Notes: generated by a model not told the origin, from the letters alone. A stretch of DNA of 64,000 nt from Chryseobacterium oranimense (GCF_025244725.1 NZ_CP104203.1:1054001-1118000); one strand, 5' to 3'; shown: positions 26,728 through 35,818, counted from the stretch's first letter. Numbers and translations: made by a program.

Positions 26728-27030
26728 TTACTTTAATAAGTCAGCTACGTAAGGTAGTAAAGAAAGGTGTCTTGCTCTTTTGATAGCAGCAGAAACTTTT
26801 CTTTGGTATTTTAAAGAAGTTCCGGTGTATCTTCTTGGTAAGATTTTACCTTGCTCGTTTACGAACTGTAATAAGAAATCAGCATCTTTGTAGTCAACGT
26901 GCTTAATTCCGTATTTTTTGAATCTACAATATTTCTTTTCAGATTTAGTATTGATATCAAGCGGAGTAAGGAATTTTACTTCAGATTCTCCTCCAGCTGA
27001 GGCTTGTTTAGCCATTTCGTCTATTGCCAT
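26728..27030 (-). CDS. rpsR: 30S ribosomal protein S18
   Basis: 100 residues with the S18 core: [18 protein letters not shown], then [31 protein letters not shown]. The N-terminal 20 residues ([15 protein letters not shown]) are a lineage-type extension. It starts 32 bp after rpsF. No ssb or priB gene lies between rpsF and rpsR, as is normal in Bacteroidetes. Confidence 0.98.
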   Translation of the reverse strand: MAIDEMAKQASAGGESEVKFLTPLDINTKSEKKYCRFKKYGIKHVDYKDADFLLQFVNEQGKILPRRYTGTSLKYQRKVSAAIKRARHLSLLPYVADLLK

Positions 27031-27062
27031 GTCTTGTCTTTTTTAAAAAATAGGGTTAATAA

Positions 27063-27404
27063 TTAAGCTCTAGCTGCTTTGATTTTAGTTCTTCTAGTTA
27101 CAGCATACTCAACAGCGTGCTTGTCAAGTTTTGTAGTCAGGTAACGGATTACTCTTTCGTCACGTTTGAATGCTAATTCTAAATCAGCAACTACAGTACC
27201 TTCACCTTTAAACTCGATTAAAGTGTAGAATCCGTTCTTTTTTAATTGGATCGGATAAGCTAGTTTTTTTAATCCCCAGTTTTCTTTGGCAACGATTTCA
27301 CAGTTCTTTTCTTTTAAAAGATCTTCAAATTTTTTCACTGCTTCCTCTACCTGAGCATCAGATAGAACGGGAGTTAAAATGAAAACAGTTTCGTAATTGT
27401 TCAT
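27063..27404 (-). CDS. rpsF: 30S ribosomal protein S6
   Basis: 113 residues: [21 protein letters not shown] at the start and [23 protein letters not shown] in the middle, typical S6. It pairs with S18 in the 30S platform and is the first gene of the operon. A good promoter lies 35-65 bp upstream. Confidence 0.98.
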   Translation of the reverse strand: MNNYETVFILTPVLSDAQVEEAVKKFEDLLKEKNCEIVAKENWGLKKLAYPIQLKKNGFYTLIEFKGEGTVVADLELAFKRDERVIRYLTTKLDKHAVEYAVTRRTKIKAARA

Positions 27405-27438
27405 AATGTTAAATGAATTTGTTAATTATTTCGAGGTG

Positions 27439-27469
27439 CAAAATTAGAGAATATATTTATAATATGCAA
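27439..27469 (-). promoter_or_regulatory. Promoter of rpsF operon
   Basis: On the minus strand: TTG at 27469-27467, a 20-bp spacer and TAATTTTG at 27446-27439. The predicted leader is about 30 nt. Confidence 0.7.
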
Positions 27470-27474
27470 TACCG

Positions 27475-27618
27475 GGAGTTAAATTGTTTCGGGTTTCGTG
27501 ATGCGGGTTTGATTTAAAGTTCAGGGCTTAAGGTTTAATGTTTTAGGTTCAGAGCATTTTATTAAAGTTAAAAAAAACAGCAACTGAAACCCCGAACCCC
27601 GAAACTCAAAACCCGCAT
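27475..27618. repeat. Phrase-like repeats between ClC and rpsF
   Basis: CGGGTTT-type phrases at 27486-27512 recur inverted at 27593-27619. GATGCGGGTTTGA pairs with TCAAAACCCGCATC, and GTTTCGGGTTTCG with CGAACCCCGAAAC, but the two pairs are not nested. The right part runs to the ClC stop codon. Confidence 0.6.
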
Positions 27619-28971
27619 CTACTCCTTCCCTCTGATCTCCGTCAGAAAATTCACTTTAATCACATCATATAAGGAATGCCTGCTTACCAGAATAGAAGCA
27701 ATAGAAGAGACCATTCCAGCCAGCATCAGGTGAAAGATAAGAGAATGCCTGTCAGTCATTTCAAGGACAATAATAGCGGATGTAAACGGAGCTCTTGTGA
27801 TTCCGGTAAGAAAAGCGACCATTCCTCCAAGGATGACAACGTTCGTTTCGTTAGGGGTTAAATGAATGGCTCCTGAGATTACAGAACCTATGCTGGCCCC
27901 CGCTGTAAGGGCAGGAGCAAAGATTCCACCTGCGCCACCCGATGTAAAAGAAAGAGCAGGCCCAAGCATCCTTAAAACCGGAACATACCATTCTTCATGT
28001 TTATCTTGGGTAAATAGAACCCTTTCCATAATTTCTTTTCCCGAGCCCAGAATTTCACGGTTAATGAAATAGGCAATAGAGGCTATGAACAGAGCGCAAA
28101 GTACAAGGAAAAAGACATTGGCTCTGTCGGTTTTAAGCTTTCTTTTTTTCCAGTCATTCATTTTAAGCATCATGACGGAAAGCTGGCTGGCCAGAATTCC
28201 GGCTGTTCCCGCTACAAGAATAATGGGGAACATCACCATCAGAGAAACATCATTTGTTTTTGGATACCCTAAATATAAATAAGATCCGGCTAAAGTCTGT
28301 GCGGTTAATCCTGCAATAATCACAGCAGTGAATAAGGCCGTTTTAAAATAATTGATGTGCGTTTTGGAAAGTTCTTCTACTGCAAATACAATTCCTCCCA
28401 AAGGCGTGTTAAATGCAGCTGCAAGTCCTGCCGCTGCACCTGTCATGATCATATTTTTCTTGGAAATCTTGGGCCACCAGTGCGGAAGATATTCATTCAC
28501 TTTTCTGAAAACTGATCCGGCGATCTGGATGGTAGGACCTTCTCGTCCCACAGCTCCGCCACCGATGACCAGAACTACGGATGAAATGATTTTAAAGACA
28601 ATAATTTTTAAACTAAGAAGGCTTCTGATCTTGGTATGCTCCTTTGGATTGGCCAGTTCTACCGCTGCCATCACCTGTGGAATACCGCTGCCTTTGGCAT
28701 TCGGGGCAAATTCCTTCACCAGCCACCAGGAAAGAACAAAACCTATCGGAGCAATAATGAAAATCATCCAGGCATGCCAGTTCATGATGAAATTCAAAAG
28801 GTGTTCTCCCCATGCAAATATCTTGGCATACATCACAGCAAAAAAACCGGTGATCACAGAGCCTATCCAAAACGGAATGGCCTGCAGCAGATTGTTTTTC
28901 AGCTGCTCGTTGCGTATGTTATCGAAAGACTTTTTAAGGCCTTTGCGGATGGGGGAGAGAATTTTCAGCAT
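27619..28971 (-). CDS. ClC family chloride channel or H+/Cl- antiporter
   Basis: 450-residue polytopic membrane protein with the ClC selectivity motifs: GSGIPQ (94-99), GREGP (142-146, gating Glu144) and GGIFAPALTAGASIG. No C-terminal CBS domains, as in the short bacterial form. The Glu in GREGP is retained; whether it is an antiporter depends on the internal proton Glu, which I did not place. Monocistronic. Confidence 0.93.
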   Translation of the reverse strand: MLKILSPIRKGLKKSFDNIRNEQLKNNLLQAIPFWIGSVITGFFAVMYAKIFAWGEHLLNFIMNWHAWMIFIIAPIGFVLSWWLVKEFAPNAKGSGIPQVMAAVELANPKEHTKIRSLLSLKIIVFKIISSVVLVIGGGAVGREGPTIQIAGSVFRKVNEYLPHWWPKISKKNMIMTGAAAGLAAAFNTPLGGIVFAVEELSKTHINYFKTALFTAVIIAGLTAQTLAGSYLYLGYPKTNDVSLMVMFPIILVAGTAGILASQLSVMMLKMNDWKKRKLKTDRANVFFLVLCALFIASIAYFINREILGSGKEIMERVLFTQDKHEEWYVPVLRMLGPALSFTSGGAGGIFAPALTAGASIGSVISGAIHLTPNETNVVILGGMVAFLTGITRAPFTSAIIVLEMTDRHSLIFHLMLAGMVSSIASILVSRHSLYDVIKVNFLTEIRGKE

Positions 28972-29192
28972 TTGTTGACTAAGTCATTTATTCAACTGAA
29001 AAATAGGAAAATTACACGGGAATTAAAAATATCTGTTGCAAAATAATTGCCCTGCCTTATATCAATCAGCTCAAATACATTGGAAAGACTTATATAGGTG
29101 ATGATCTTTAAGGATTAGCTGTGATTGGTAAATGAATGCCGGAAGTTGTTGAAAAAAATATGTTTATCACAAAGAATATCCTGATGCAAAGT
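28972..29192. other. Gene-free stretch upstream of ClC
   Basis: Together with the following terminator this leaves about 270 bp without a gene. I see no open frame of note, no structured RNA and no exact TAnnTTTG promoter here. Confidence 0.4.
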
Positions 29193-29220
29193 AAAAAGCT
29201 TCCCTTTTTGGGAAGCTTTT
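29193..29220. terminator. Terminator of small membrane-protein pair
   Basis: An 11- to 12-bp stem (29193-29204 with 29210-29220) and a T-rich loop, downstream of the minus-strand gene that ends at 29246. Confidence 0.85.
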
Positions 29221-29245
29221 ATATAGTTTTTTTAATGATTAGTAA

Positions 29246-29596
29246 TTAAAACTGTGGGTTGAACACCGTAATATATCCTATACAATAAAGAACAAGCATA
29301 GCAGCAGTAAATATCAAATTGGTATTCCTGAGAATGTATTTTCTGTTGATGTACAGAATGATTGATTCAATAAGAATACCAACAAACCATACCGCATGAA
29401 ATGCAAACATAAATATCAGGTAACCTAAAACATCCCAGCCGCTGGCATTAAGTATTACTACAGTAAAGCCAATGGTTCCGGCTACTAATATTCCAACACG
29501 AATAAGAATATGTTTTATAATATCTGGTTTCTCTTCTGAAACCAATATTTTTTCATCTTCTTTGATCTCGAAAAGATCTCTTAATTCCTGATCCAT
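29246..29596 (-). CDS. Small integral membrane protein, unknown
   Basis: 116 residues from the ATG at 29596 (a GTG at 29602 is the alternative). A charged N-terminal 25 residues (DLFEIKEDEKILVSEEKPD) precede three hydrophobic segments (about 30-50, 55-77 and 90-110). It is encoded immediately after a 62-residue membrane protein and is probably translationally coupled to it. No family recognised. Confidence 0.65.
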   Translation of the reverse strand: MDQELRDLFEIKEDEKILVSEEKPDIIKHILIRVGILVAGTIGFTVVILNASGWDVLGYLIFMFAFHAVWFVGILIESIILYINRKYILRNTNLIFTAAMLVLYCIGYITVFNPQF

Positions 29597-29598
29597 TA

Positions 29599-29787
29599 TC
29601 ACTGTTTTTGATAGAGCTTAACAAAGAATGGTAAGATGCCGATATAACCCAGAAGGCTCAGTACACCACAAACACGGTATACGTACATGATATCATTAAT
29701 ATTGAAAAATCCTATGATGAATTCGATAAAATAAGTTGCAATGATGATGCATAATGAAATAATTGCAAGTAAAGTTACTCCTTTCAT
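29599..29787 (-). CDS. Very small membrane protein, unknown
   Basis: 62 residues, two hydrophobic helices (about 3-27 and 37-57) and a basic end (KLYQKQ). Its TGA stop is 2 bp from the ATG of the following membrane protein. A TACATTTG -7 box (minus strand, 29859-29866) could drive the pair. No family recognised. Confidence 0.6.
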   Translation of the reverse strand: MKGVTLLAIISLCIIIATYFIEFIIGFFNINDIMYVYRVCGVLSLLGYIGILPFFVKLYQKQ

Positions 29788-29885
29788 ATTTTGAGATGGG
29801 GTTGAGATGTTTATTTAAGATTATTTTGTTTTATTTTATGGTTAGTTCATATTTGACTCAAATGTACAGATAATCTTTTAATAGA

Positions 29886-29914
29886 AAAAACCTTCGAAAA
29901 GATCGAAGGTTTTT
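29886..29914. terminator. Terminator of the E2 gene
   Basis: A perfect 12-bp stem (29886-29897 with 29903-29914) and a 5-nt loop. It lies downstream of the minus-strand E2 gene; T-tracts occur on both strands. Confidence 0.88.
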
Positions 29915-29984
29915 GTATTGCAAGATGTTTTGAAAAGCTCCACATGATTTTTGAAAAAATGAGTCACTTATCAGTCATCATATA

Positions 29985-31301
29985 TTAAATTTCTGTATTC
30001 AGATCCCAGTTCTGAAGGTAGTCATGAACATGTTTCAGCATCATTCCACCTAAAGATCCGTCTACCACTCTGTGATCATAAGAGTGAGACATGAACATCA
30101 GCTGACGGATAGCAATTACATCACCGTCTTTAGTTTCAAGAACAGCAGGCTTCTTAACAATAGCACCGATCGCTAAGATAGCCACCTGAGGCTGAGGAAT
30201 AATAGGTGTACCCATCAGGTTGCCAAAACTTCCTACGTTAGAAATAGTATAAGTAGCTCCCTGAGTGTCTTCAGGTCTTAATTTTTTGTTTCTTGCTCTG
30301 TAAGCCAAATCGTTGATTGCTTTTGCCAAACCTGAAAGCGACAGCTGGTCAGCATTCTTGATTACAGGAACGATAAGGTTTCCATCCGGTAAAGCAGTTG
30401 CCATACCGATATTGATATTTTTCTTTTTGATGATATTCTCTCCGTTGATGGAAACATTGATCATTGGGAAATCCTGGATAGCCTTCACTACAGCTTTCAC
30501 GAAAATCGGCATGAAAGTTAGTTTTTCTCCTTCACGTTTCTCAAAAATATCTTTATGCTTATTTCTCCATTTTACGACATTGGTAACGTCTGTTTCAATG
30601 AAAGAAGTAACGTGTGGAGCAATCTGTTTTGCTTTTACCATGTTTTCAGCAATGATTTTTCTCATTCTGTCCATTGGAATGATCTCATCACCTGCTGCCG
30701 TAGAAATGGTAGCTACTGGTGCAGAAACCGGAGCTTTTACTGCTGCAGAAGCTGCAGTTTGTGCCGGAGCAGCCTGCTGAACAGGTTGGTTTCCTCTGTT
30801 GGAAACATAAGCTAATATATCTTCTTTTGTAATTCTTCCTTCTAAACCACTTCCCTTAATTGTCTTAAGCTCAGATTCGGAAATGTTTTCCTGCTGTGCA
30901 ATTGACTTTACAAGTGGCGACAGGTAAAGATCACCTGAGAATTCTACATTGGAATGAGTTGCCTGTAACGGCTCTTCAATGGTCTTTAAAGTTTCTGTAT
31001 CAGGAGTAGCTGCCGGAGCTTCTGTTGTTACTTCTTCTGAAGCTGTATTTCCGCCTTCTCCTTCAATTTCTAAAATAGCAATGGCTTCACCAACTTTAGC
31101 AACTTCGTCCTTCTGTTTCAGGATCTTTACAATTTTCCCCGAAACTGGTGTCGGAACGTCTGAATCTACCTTATCTGTTGCAATTTCTACTACGGAATCA
31201 TCCTCTTTTACATTATCACCTTCATTGAATAACCAAGTGATAATTGTCGCTTCCATAACACCTTCTCCCATGGAAGGAAGCAATAATTTGTATTCTGCCA
31301 T
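29985..31301 (-). CDS. 2-oxoacid dehydrogenase E2 (probably branched-chain type)
   Basis: Dihydrolipoyl acyltransferase with one lipoyl domain (Lys44 in ATDKVDSDVP), an E3-binding domain (about 128-165; SPLVKSIAQQENISE and GLEGRITKEDIL), an Ala-rich linker and the catalytic domain ending SYDHRVVDGSLGG. The TDKVDSDVP lipoyl site is common in branched-chain 2-oxoacid dehydrogenase E2 (bkdB); this assignment is tentative. It stands alone: E1 and E3 genes are not adjacent. 438 residues. Confidence 0.87.
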   Translation of the reverse strand: MAEYKLLLPSMGEGVMEATIITWLFNEGDNVKEDDSVVEIATDKVDSDVPTPVSGKIVKILKQKDEVAKVGEAIAILEIEGEGGNTASEEVTTEAPAATPDTETLKTIEEPLQATHSNVEFSGDLYLSPLVKSIAQQENISESELKTIKGSGLEGRITKEDILAYVSNRGNQPVQQAAPAQTAASAAVKAPVSAPVATISTAAGDEIIPMDRMRKIIAENMVKAKQIAPHVTSFIETDVTNVVKWRNKHKDIFEKREGEKLTFMPIFVKAVVKAIQDFPMINVSINGENIIKKKNINIGMATALPDGNLIVPVIKNADQLSLSGLAKAINDLAYRARNKKLRPEDTQGATYTISNVGSFGNLMGTPIIPQPQVAILAIGAIVKKPAVLETKDGDVIAIRQLMFMSHSYDHRVVDGSLGGMMLKHVHDYLQNWDLNTEI

Positions 31302-31321
31302 TTTTAATTTTTAGATTTTGA

Positions 31322-31329
31322 CAAATATA
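31322..31329 (-). promoter_or_regulatory. -7 box of the E2 gene
   Basis: On the minus strand this reads TATATTTG, 20 bp upstream of the ATG. The -33 region is not clear. Confidence 0.5.
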
Positions 31330-31364
31330 TAAAAAAAATCGGTTTTTTTATGGAATATATAATT

Positions 31365-32192
31365 TTAGACAAATTCAACGTAGATATTCTCGCCTACATT
31401 GAGTCCAAACAGGCTTTTTGCCCCGTTTTTTTTACTTCCTTTATAGATGGTAAGCTCCAAAAGCTGACTGTCATTGAAGATTGCTGCCGACTGCCCGTGG
31501 AATTCCGTTTCCCTGTCCCAGTCCGAAACCACTTCCGTATGGCTGGAATATACCCTCGAAAGAGTTAAATTTCTGAATTTTATGGTAAAACCTTCATTTC
31601 CTTTACCACTGCTTTCGAAAAAGTCTTTGCTGATATTTGATATTATATTTCCGAAATTATCAATATAGGTTACTTCGCCAATGATCATTTTTTCAGACTC
31701 ATTGAAGACGGGTTTCGGGAACAGAAGTTGTTTGGAGGTGTCTATTTTCCTTCCGATCACTTCAGGAAGCCCGCCATTGGCCAAATGTACTGCCGCAGGA
31801 ACAAAAACATCAGTAGAAGTGAAGTTGATCACATCATCGAAGCGGTTGTTTAAGGTAATTTCATATATGGCTTCCGGCTTTATATCAAAAAAGATAAGGC
31901 TTAAAAGTCCGTTGTCGGCTGCCAAAAAATAAGAGCCGTCTGCCTTATACAGGATATTTTTCCTTGATCTGTTGTAAAAACTATCTACAGAAAGGATATG
32001 AATAGTCCCTTTTGGAAAATATTTATAGGCATTCCGTACTATATATGAAGTCTGTATGAGGTTGAAAGCCTGGATATCATGGCTAATATCAATAATATTA
32101 ACCTTAGGATTTAGAGACAGGATTTTGCCTTTCACAGCTGCAACTCTGTAATCTAAATTTCCGAAATCCGAAGTAAGGGTAATAATCGACAT
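31365..32192 (-). CDS. SAM hydrolase / SAM-dependent halogenase fold (DUF62)
   Basis: S-adenosyl-L-methionine hydroxide adenosyltransferase family: splits SAM to adenosine and methionine. It begins MSIITLTSDFG, with the family Asp, then YRVAAVKGKILSLNPKVNIIDISHDI, and VDSFYNRSRKNILYKADGSYFLAADNGLLSLI. The ATG at 32192 was chosen; an upstream extension of 11 residues crosses the promoter. Length 275. Single gene, divergent from phoH. Confidence 0.9.
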   Translation of the reverse strand: MSIITLTSDFGNLDYRVAAVKGKILSLNPKVNIIDISHDIQAFNLIQTSYIVRNAYKYFPKGTIHILSVDSFYNRSRKNILYKADGSYFLAADNGLLSLIFFDIKPEAIYEITLNNRFDDVINFTSTDVFVPAAVHLANGGLPEVIGRKIDTSKQLLFPKPVFNESEKMIIGEVTYIDNFGNIISNISKDFFESSGKGNEGFTIKFRNLTLSRVYSSHTEVVSDWDRETEFHGQSAAIFNDSQLLELTIYKGSKKNGAKSLFGLNVGENIYVEFV

Positions 32193-32222
32193 GGATTGTG
32201 ATAGAATAAATAGTGTTTCCTG

Positions 32223-32255
32223 CAAAGTTATTTAAAATATAAAGAAAGCCCCAAA
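32223..32255 (-). promoter_or_regulatory. Promoter of the SAM hydrolase gene
   Basis: On the minus strand: TTTG (32255-32252), a 21-bp spacer, TAACTTTG (32230-32223). Predicted leader about 25 nt. Confidence 0.65.
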
Positions 32256-32277
32256 AGATTGTAGAAAAGAATTGATA

Positions 32278-32285
32278 TAAATTTG
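32278..32285 (+). promoter_or_regulatory. -7 box of phoH
   Basis: TAAATTTG, 44 bp upstream of the phoH ATG. An ATTG at 32258-32261 is the nearest -33 candidate but is closer than usual. Confidence 0.5.
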
Positions 32286-32329
32286 AAAAAAAGCTTTAAT
32301 TTTAAAATCTAATAAAAATAAAATACTGC

Positions 32330-33286
32330 ATGTTTGAATTAACATATGATTTGGAGGACATCGATGTAAAGACCTTCTATGGCGTTAATAACCAATATTT
32401 CAACTTATTAAAATCAAGCTTTCCCACGCTTAAGATCACTGGAAGAGACCATTTTATCTTTGCAATGGGTAATCAGGAGGCTTTGGATATATTAAAACAA
32501 AAACTGGATAACCTTGTAAAATTTATCTCTGAAAATAATTCTATCGCTTTAAAAGACGTTGAAAATGTCTTGAATATCAAAGATGAGAATGAAAAACAAT
32601 TGATTTTTGATCAGGATATTATTGTAAAAGGAGTTAATGGAAAGATCATCAAAGCGAAAACGACCAACCTTAAGAAACTGGTAAAAGAGACTGAGAAAAA
32701 GGATATGGTTTTTGCTATCGGGCCTGCGGGAACCGGAAAAACTTATACCAGTGTAGCATTGGCCGCAAGAGCTTTAAGAGATAAGCAGGTGAAAAGAATT
32801 GTCCTGACCAGACCCGCTGTAGAAGCAGGGGAGAGCCTTGGATTCCTGCCGGGAGACCTGAAAGAAAAGCTGGATCCGTATTTGCAGCCACTATATGACG
32901 CGTTAAGAGATATGATTCCTCATGAGAAGCTGGAAGGATTTATGGAGAAAAAAGTGATTGAAGTAGCTCCGCTGGCTTTTATGAGAGGGCGTACACTGGA
33001 TGATGCCTTTGTGATTCTGGATGAAGCTCAGAACACCACCCATGCCCAAATGAAAATGTTCCTGACAAGGATGGGGATGAATGCCAAGTTCATTATTACC
33101 GGAGACCCAACCCAAATCGATTTGCCACCGAAACAGCAATCCGGATTGAAGGAAGCTATGAGAATTCTGAGAGACGTTAAAGAAATTGGTTTTGTACACC
33201 TTACAGAAGAAGATGTTGTAAGGCATCCTGTGGTGAAAAAGATCATTCTGGCGTACAATGAAGAAGATAAAAGGCTGAAAGATTAA
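32330..33286 (+). CDS. PhoH-like ATPase
   Basis: 318-residue PhoH-family P-loop ATPase: an N-terminal KH-like region (about 1-110), Walker A GPAGTGKT at about residue 133, Walker B FVILDEAQN, and the motif ITGDPTQIDLP. Family members are thought to act in RNA metabolism; the exact role is unsettled. No PIN domain, so it is the short form. It is not followed by ybeY here. Confidence 0.93.
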   Translation: MFELTYDLEDIDVKTFYGVNNQYFNLLKSSFPTLKITGRDHFIFAMGNQEALDILKQKLDNLVKFISENNSIALKDVENVLNIKDENEKQLIFDQDIIVKGVNGKIIKAKTTNLKKLVKETEKKDMVFAIGPAGTGKTYTSVALAARALRDKQVKRIVLTRPAVEAGESLGFLPGDLKEKLDPYLQPLYDALRDMIPHEKLEGFMEKKVIEVAPLAFMRGRTLDDAFVILDEAQNTTHAQMKMFLTRMGMNAKFIITGDPTQIDLPPKQQSGLKEAMRILRDVKEIGFVHLTEEDVVRHPVVKKIILAYNEEDKRLKD

Positions 33287-33363
33287 AATCAGATTACCTG
33301 AACTTGTTTTAAGTAATTTTTACATTTATGATTAATTTATTGTGCTAATATTTTTAGCCACTA

Positions 33364-33394
33364 TTTGGTGTTTTAAAAAAAATACTTAGTTTTG
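33364..33394 (+). promoter_or_regulatory. Textbook Bacteroidetes promoter of the first porin-like gene
   Basis: TTTG at 33364-33367, an exact 19-bp spacer and TAGTTTTG at 33387-33394, which fits the primary-sigma consensus of Bacteroidetes. The ATG follows 23 bp after the -7 box. Confidence 0.8.
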
Positions 33395-33417
33395 TCACCG
33401 AATACTAAAAAATAATC

Positions 33418-34083
33418 ATGAAAAAATTTCTACTTATTGCAGCAGCGGCTGTAGTTGGCGTTAATCTGAGCGCTCAAGAAACAAGATTTGGAGCCAAAGC
33501 TGGTTACTCACTTTCAACCTTAAAATTTAAAGACAACGGAAATTCTGAAAACACAGATCCATCACACACTTTCTATGTAGGTGCTTTGGTAGAGCACAAA
33601 CTAAGTGATAAATTTGCTCTTCAGGGTGAAGTTTTATACTCACCACTGGGAGGTAAAATCACTGAAAGAGTAGAAGATCAAGATGAAGCAGGTACGTTCT
33701 TTAACATTAAGAACAAAACTACTTTCGGAACTATTTTGATTCCTATTTCTGCTAAATACTTTATTACAGAAGGTTTATCAGTTTCTGCGGGAGCAAATTT
33801 TGGACTGGTCATTTCTGCCAAAACCAAAACCGTAGCAGACCTTGGATTAGGTATGATCCCTGGATTTGAAATTTCTGCAGATGATGAGACAGACATTAAA
33901 GATCAAACCAATACTCTGAATATCGCTCCTTTCTTAGGTGCAGAGTACGCACTGGAAAACGGTTTGTTTTTTGACGCCAGATACAACATGGGAGTTTCTA
34001 ACTTAGCTAAAGATTCCGGAGACGGAAAACTAACTAACAGCTTCTTCCAGGTAGGTGTTGGTTTCAAATTCGGAGGAAACTAA
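33418..34083 (+). CDS. Outer-membrane beta-barrel protein (porin family), paralog 1
   Basis: A signal peptide (MKKFLLIAAAAVVGVNLSAQ) and an 8- to 10-strand barrel of the PorT/OmpW-like 'outer membrane protein beta-barrel' type. Alternating strands end in FFQVGVGFKFGGN. It shares blocks with the fourth protein of the cluster (FYVGALVEHKLSDKFALQGEVLYSPLGGK). Function unknown. Its own promoter and terminator make it a single transcription unit. Confidence 0.87.
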   Translation: MKKFLLIAAAAVVGVNLSAQETRFGAKAGYSLSTLKFKDNGNSENTDPSHTFYVGALVEHKLSDKFALQGEVLYSPLGGKITERVEDQDEAGTFFNIKNKTTFGTILIPISAKYFITEGLSVSAGANFGLVISAKTKTVADLGLGMIPGFEISADDETDIKDQTNTLNIAPFLGAEYALENGLFFDARYNMGVSNLAKDSGDGKLTNSFFQVGVGFKFGGN

Positions 34084-34108
34084 TTTTTAAAAAGCTTTTT
34101 AAGAATAT

Positions 34109-34138
34109 GAAGCGGGCCAATCTTGGCCCGCTTCTTTT
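34109..34138 (+). terminator. Terminator of porin-like gene 1
   Basis: A GC-rich 12-bp stem (34109-34120 with 34123-34134) and T-run. Confidence 0.9.
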
Positions 34139-34189
34139 GTTTATGAGAAGGTCTGCTGTTAATTTTATGTTAATAACAAAAATAATCAG

Positions 34190-34197
34190 TAATTTTG
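34190..34197 (+). promoter_or_regulatory. -7 box of outer-membrane gene 2
   Basis: TAATTTTG, 25 bp before the ATG at 34223. The -33 region is imperfect. Confidence 0.55.
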
Positions 34198-34222
34198 TGG
34201 CATCAATCAAACTATTTAAAAA

Positions 34223-34720
34223 ATGAAAAAGTTATTTTTACTAGGTGCTTTTGCGCTGCTAGGCGGTGCTGCACAAGCGCAGGAAGGTTTTAAACTGGGT
34301 GGTCATATCGGTGTTCCGGTAGGTGATGCAAGCGATGTTTCTTCATTTACATTAGGAGTGGATGCTGCTTATATGTGGAATATTACAAAAGGGCTTGACC
34401 TTGGGGTAACAACAGGATATTCTCATTTTTTTGGAAAAGATCATTTTGATGATTTCGGATTTATTCCTGTAGCGGTTTCCGGAAAATATAAGTTTTCAGG
34501 AGCGCCTATCTTTGTAGGATTAGACCTTGGATACGGGATTTCTGTAAAAGATGGAGTAGACGGTGGTTTCTACGCACAGCCTAAGTTCGGGTATCAGATG
34601 GCTAAAGGAGAGCTTTATTTAGGGTACCAGACGATCAGCAACAAACGTGATTACGGTTGGTATAAATCAAACTGGAACGTAGGTGCTATTAACCTTGGGT
34701 ACAATTTCTTCATTAAATAA
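34223..34720 (+). CDS. Small outer-membrane beta-barrel protein
   Basis: 165 residues: signal peptide MKKLFLLGAFALLGGAAQAQ and short amphipathic strands rich in Gly/Tyr (GVTTGYSHFFGKDHF, FVGLDLGYGISVKDG), with a terminal strand ending INLGYNFFIK. Probable 8-stranded barrel of the OmpX/PagP size class; function unknown. Separate promoter and terminator. Confidence 0.83.
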   Translation: MKKLFLLGAFALLGGAAQAQEGFKLGGHIGVPVGDASDVSSFTLGVDAAYMWNITKGLDLGVTTGYSHFFGKDHFDDFGFIPVAVSGKYKFSGAPIFVGLDLGYGISVKDGVDGGFYAQPKFGYQMAKGELYLGYQTISNKRDYGWYKSNWNVGAINLGYNFFIK

Positions 34721-34743
34721 GAAAAAGTAGAAAATAATTCAGG

Positions 34744-34775
34744 ACTCCGGCTGTTAAGGCCGGAGTTTCTTTTTT
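34744..34775 (+). terminator. Terminator of outer-membrane gene 2
   Basis: An 8-bp GC-rich stem (34744-34751 with 34759-34766), a 7-nt loop and T-rich tail. Confidence 0.88.
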
Positions 34776-35095
34776 ACAATTATAGCTTTATAAAGAAGAA
34801 AAATCGTTTTTAAATATAAATATTTGCTTAATATTAAGACTAATATGTTAAATATTAACGGTTTATCATCTCATTATACACGGTGCTTAAGGAAAAAATA
34901 CATAATTTGAAGAAAATGATAAAATTAAATAAACTAAGTATATTTCGCTCTTGTTAAGAAATTGTAATTTTTTTATTCATAATATTGTGAAAAAGTCAAA
35001 GGATTATATTTATTACGTTTTATTGCCGGAAAAAACCAATATCTATCGATGATATTAATCACATTAACAAATTTTAATATTAGCTGGACCCACTG
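34776..35095. other. AT-rich upstream region of outer-membrane gene 3
   Basis: A 320-bp region without a gene, very AT-rich with repeated TTAATATTA-like words (34829-34858, 35053-35081). It may hold regulator sites for the downstream barrel gene; I could not recognise a specific operator, RNA or small frame. Confidence 0.4.
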
Positions 35096-35103
35096 TAACT
35101 TTG
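35096..35103 (+). promoter_or_regulatory. -7 box of outer-membrane gene 3
   Basis: TAACTTTG, 28 bp before the ATG at 35132, with TTTA at the -33 position (19-bp spacer). Confidence 0.6.
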
Positions 35104-35131
35104 CCATCAGAAAGTATTAAAATTTTTTAAA

Positions 35132-35794
35132 ATGAAAAAATTATTATTAGCGGGTGCTGTTGCACTTTTCGGTTTATCTAATGCTCAAATTGCAAAAGGA
35201 ACTGCATATATTTCAGGACAAGTTGGTTATTCTCAGGAAGAAAACAACAACAATGATACTAAAGTAGAAAGCTTCAGAATCGTTCCAACTGCAGGATACT
35301 TTGTAGGGACTAACCTTGCTGTAGGTTTAGGAGTAGGTTATGCAAGTGATAAAGTTACTAAAACTACAACTGGATCAATTGCAGGTGGTAGCTTTGTTTC
35401 TGAAACTAAAGGTACTCAATCTGCATTTGTTGTTGCTCCTTTCGTAAGAAAATATTGGACTTTAGCTGACAAATTATATATCTTCGGTCAATTAGAAGTT
35501 CCAATGGAATTCGGACAATTTAAAGACGAAGCTACAACAACAACTACATTAGGATCAACTACGAACACTACTTCTACTTCTGACAAAGCTAACTACACTT
35601 CAATCGGTGTTAACGTTAAGCCAGGTTTAGATTATTTCTTAAACAAAAACTGGAGCATTGAAGCTACTATCGGTGAATTTGGATACAACACTTCTAAATT
35701 AGACGTTGATGGTGCTAAAAGTGTAAACAACTACAAGTTCGGATTGAATTTATCAGCTGTAACTTTTGGAGTTAAATATGTATTTGCTAAGTAA
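35132..35794 (+). CDS. Outer-membrane beta-barrel protein, Thr-rich
   Basis: 220 residues: signal peptide MKKLLLAGAVALFGLSNAQ, then a barrel with long Thr/Ser-rich loops (DEATTTTTLGSTTNTTSTSD at about 131-150). The final strand is LSAVTFGVKYVFAK. The signal and first-strand pattern resemble PorT/OmpA-like small barrels. A long AT-rich upstream region suggests separate control. Function unknown. Confidence 0.83.
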   Translation: MKKLLLAGAVALFGLSNAQIAKGTAYISGQVGYSQEENNNNDTKVESFRIVPTAGYFVGTNLAVGLGVGYASDKVTKTTTGSIAGGSFVSETKGTQSAFVVAPFVRKYWTLADKLYIFGQLEVPMEFGQFKDEATTTTTLGSTTNTTSTSDKANYTSIGVNVKPGLDYFLNKNWSIEATIGEFGYNTSKLDVDGAKSVNNYKFGLNLSAVTFGVKYVFAK

Positions 35795-35818
35795 TTAACA
35801 AAGCATTTGTAAATATAG

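Noticed and set aside
27486..27619. Long hairpin between CGGGTTT phrases
   Set aside because: The two inverted pairs are not nested, so they do not form a single stem.
28352..28978. 208-codon open frame on the plus strand
   Set aside because: Antisense to the ClC gene, with no family likeness and no promoter.
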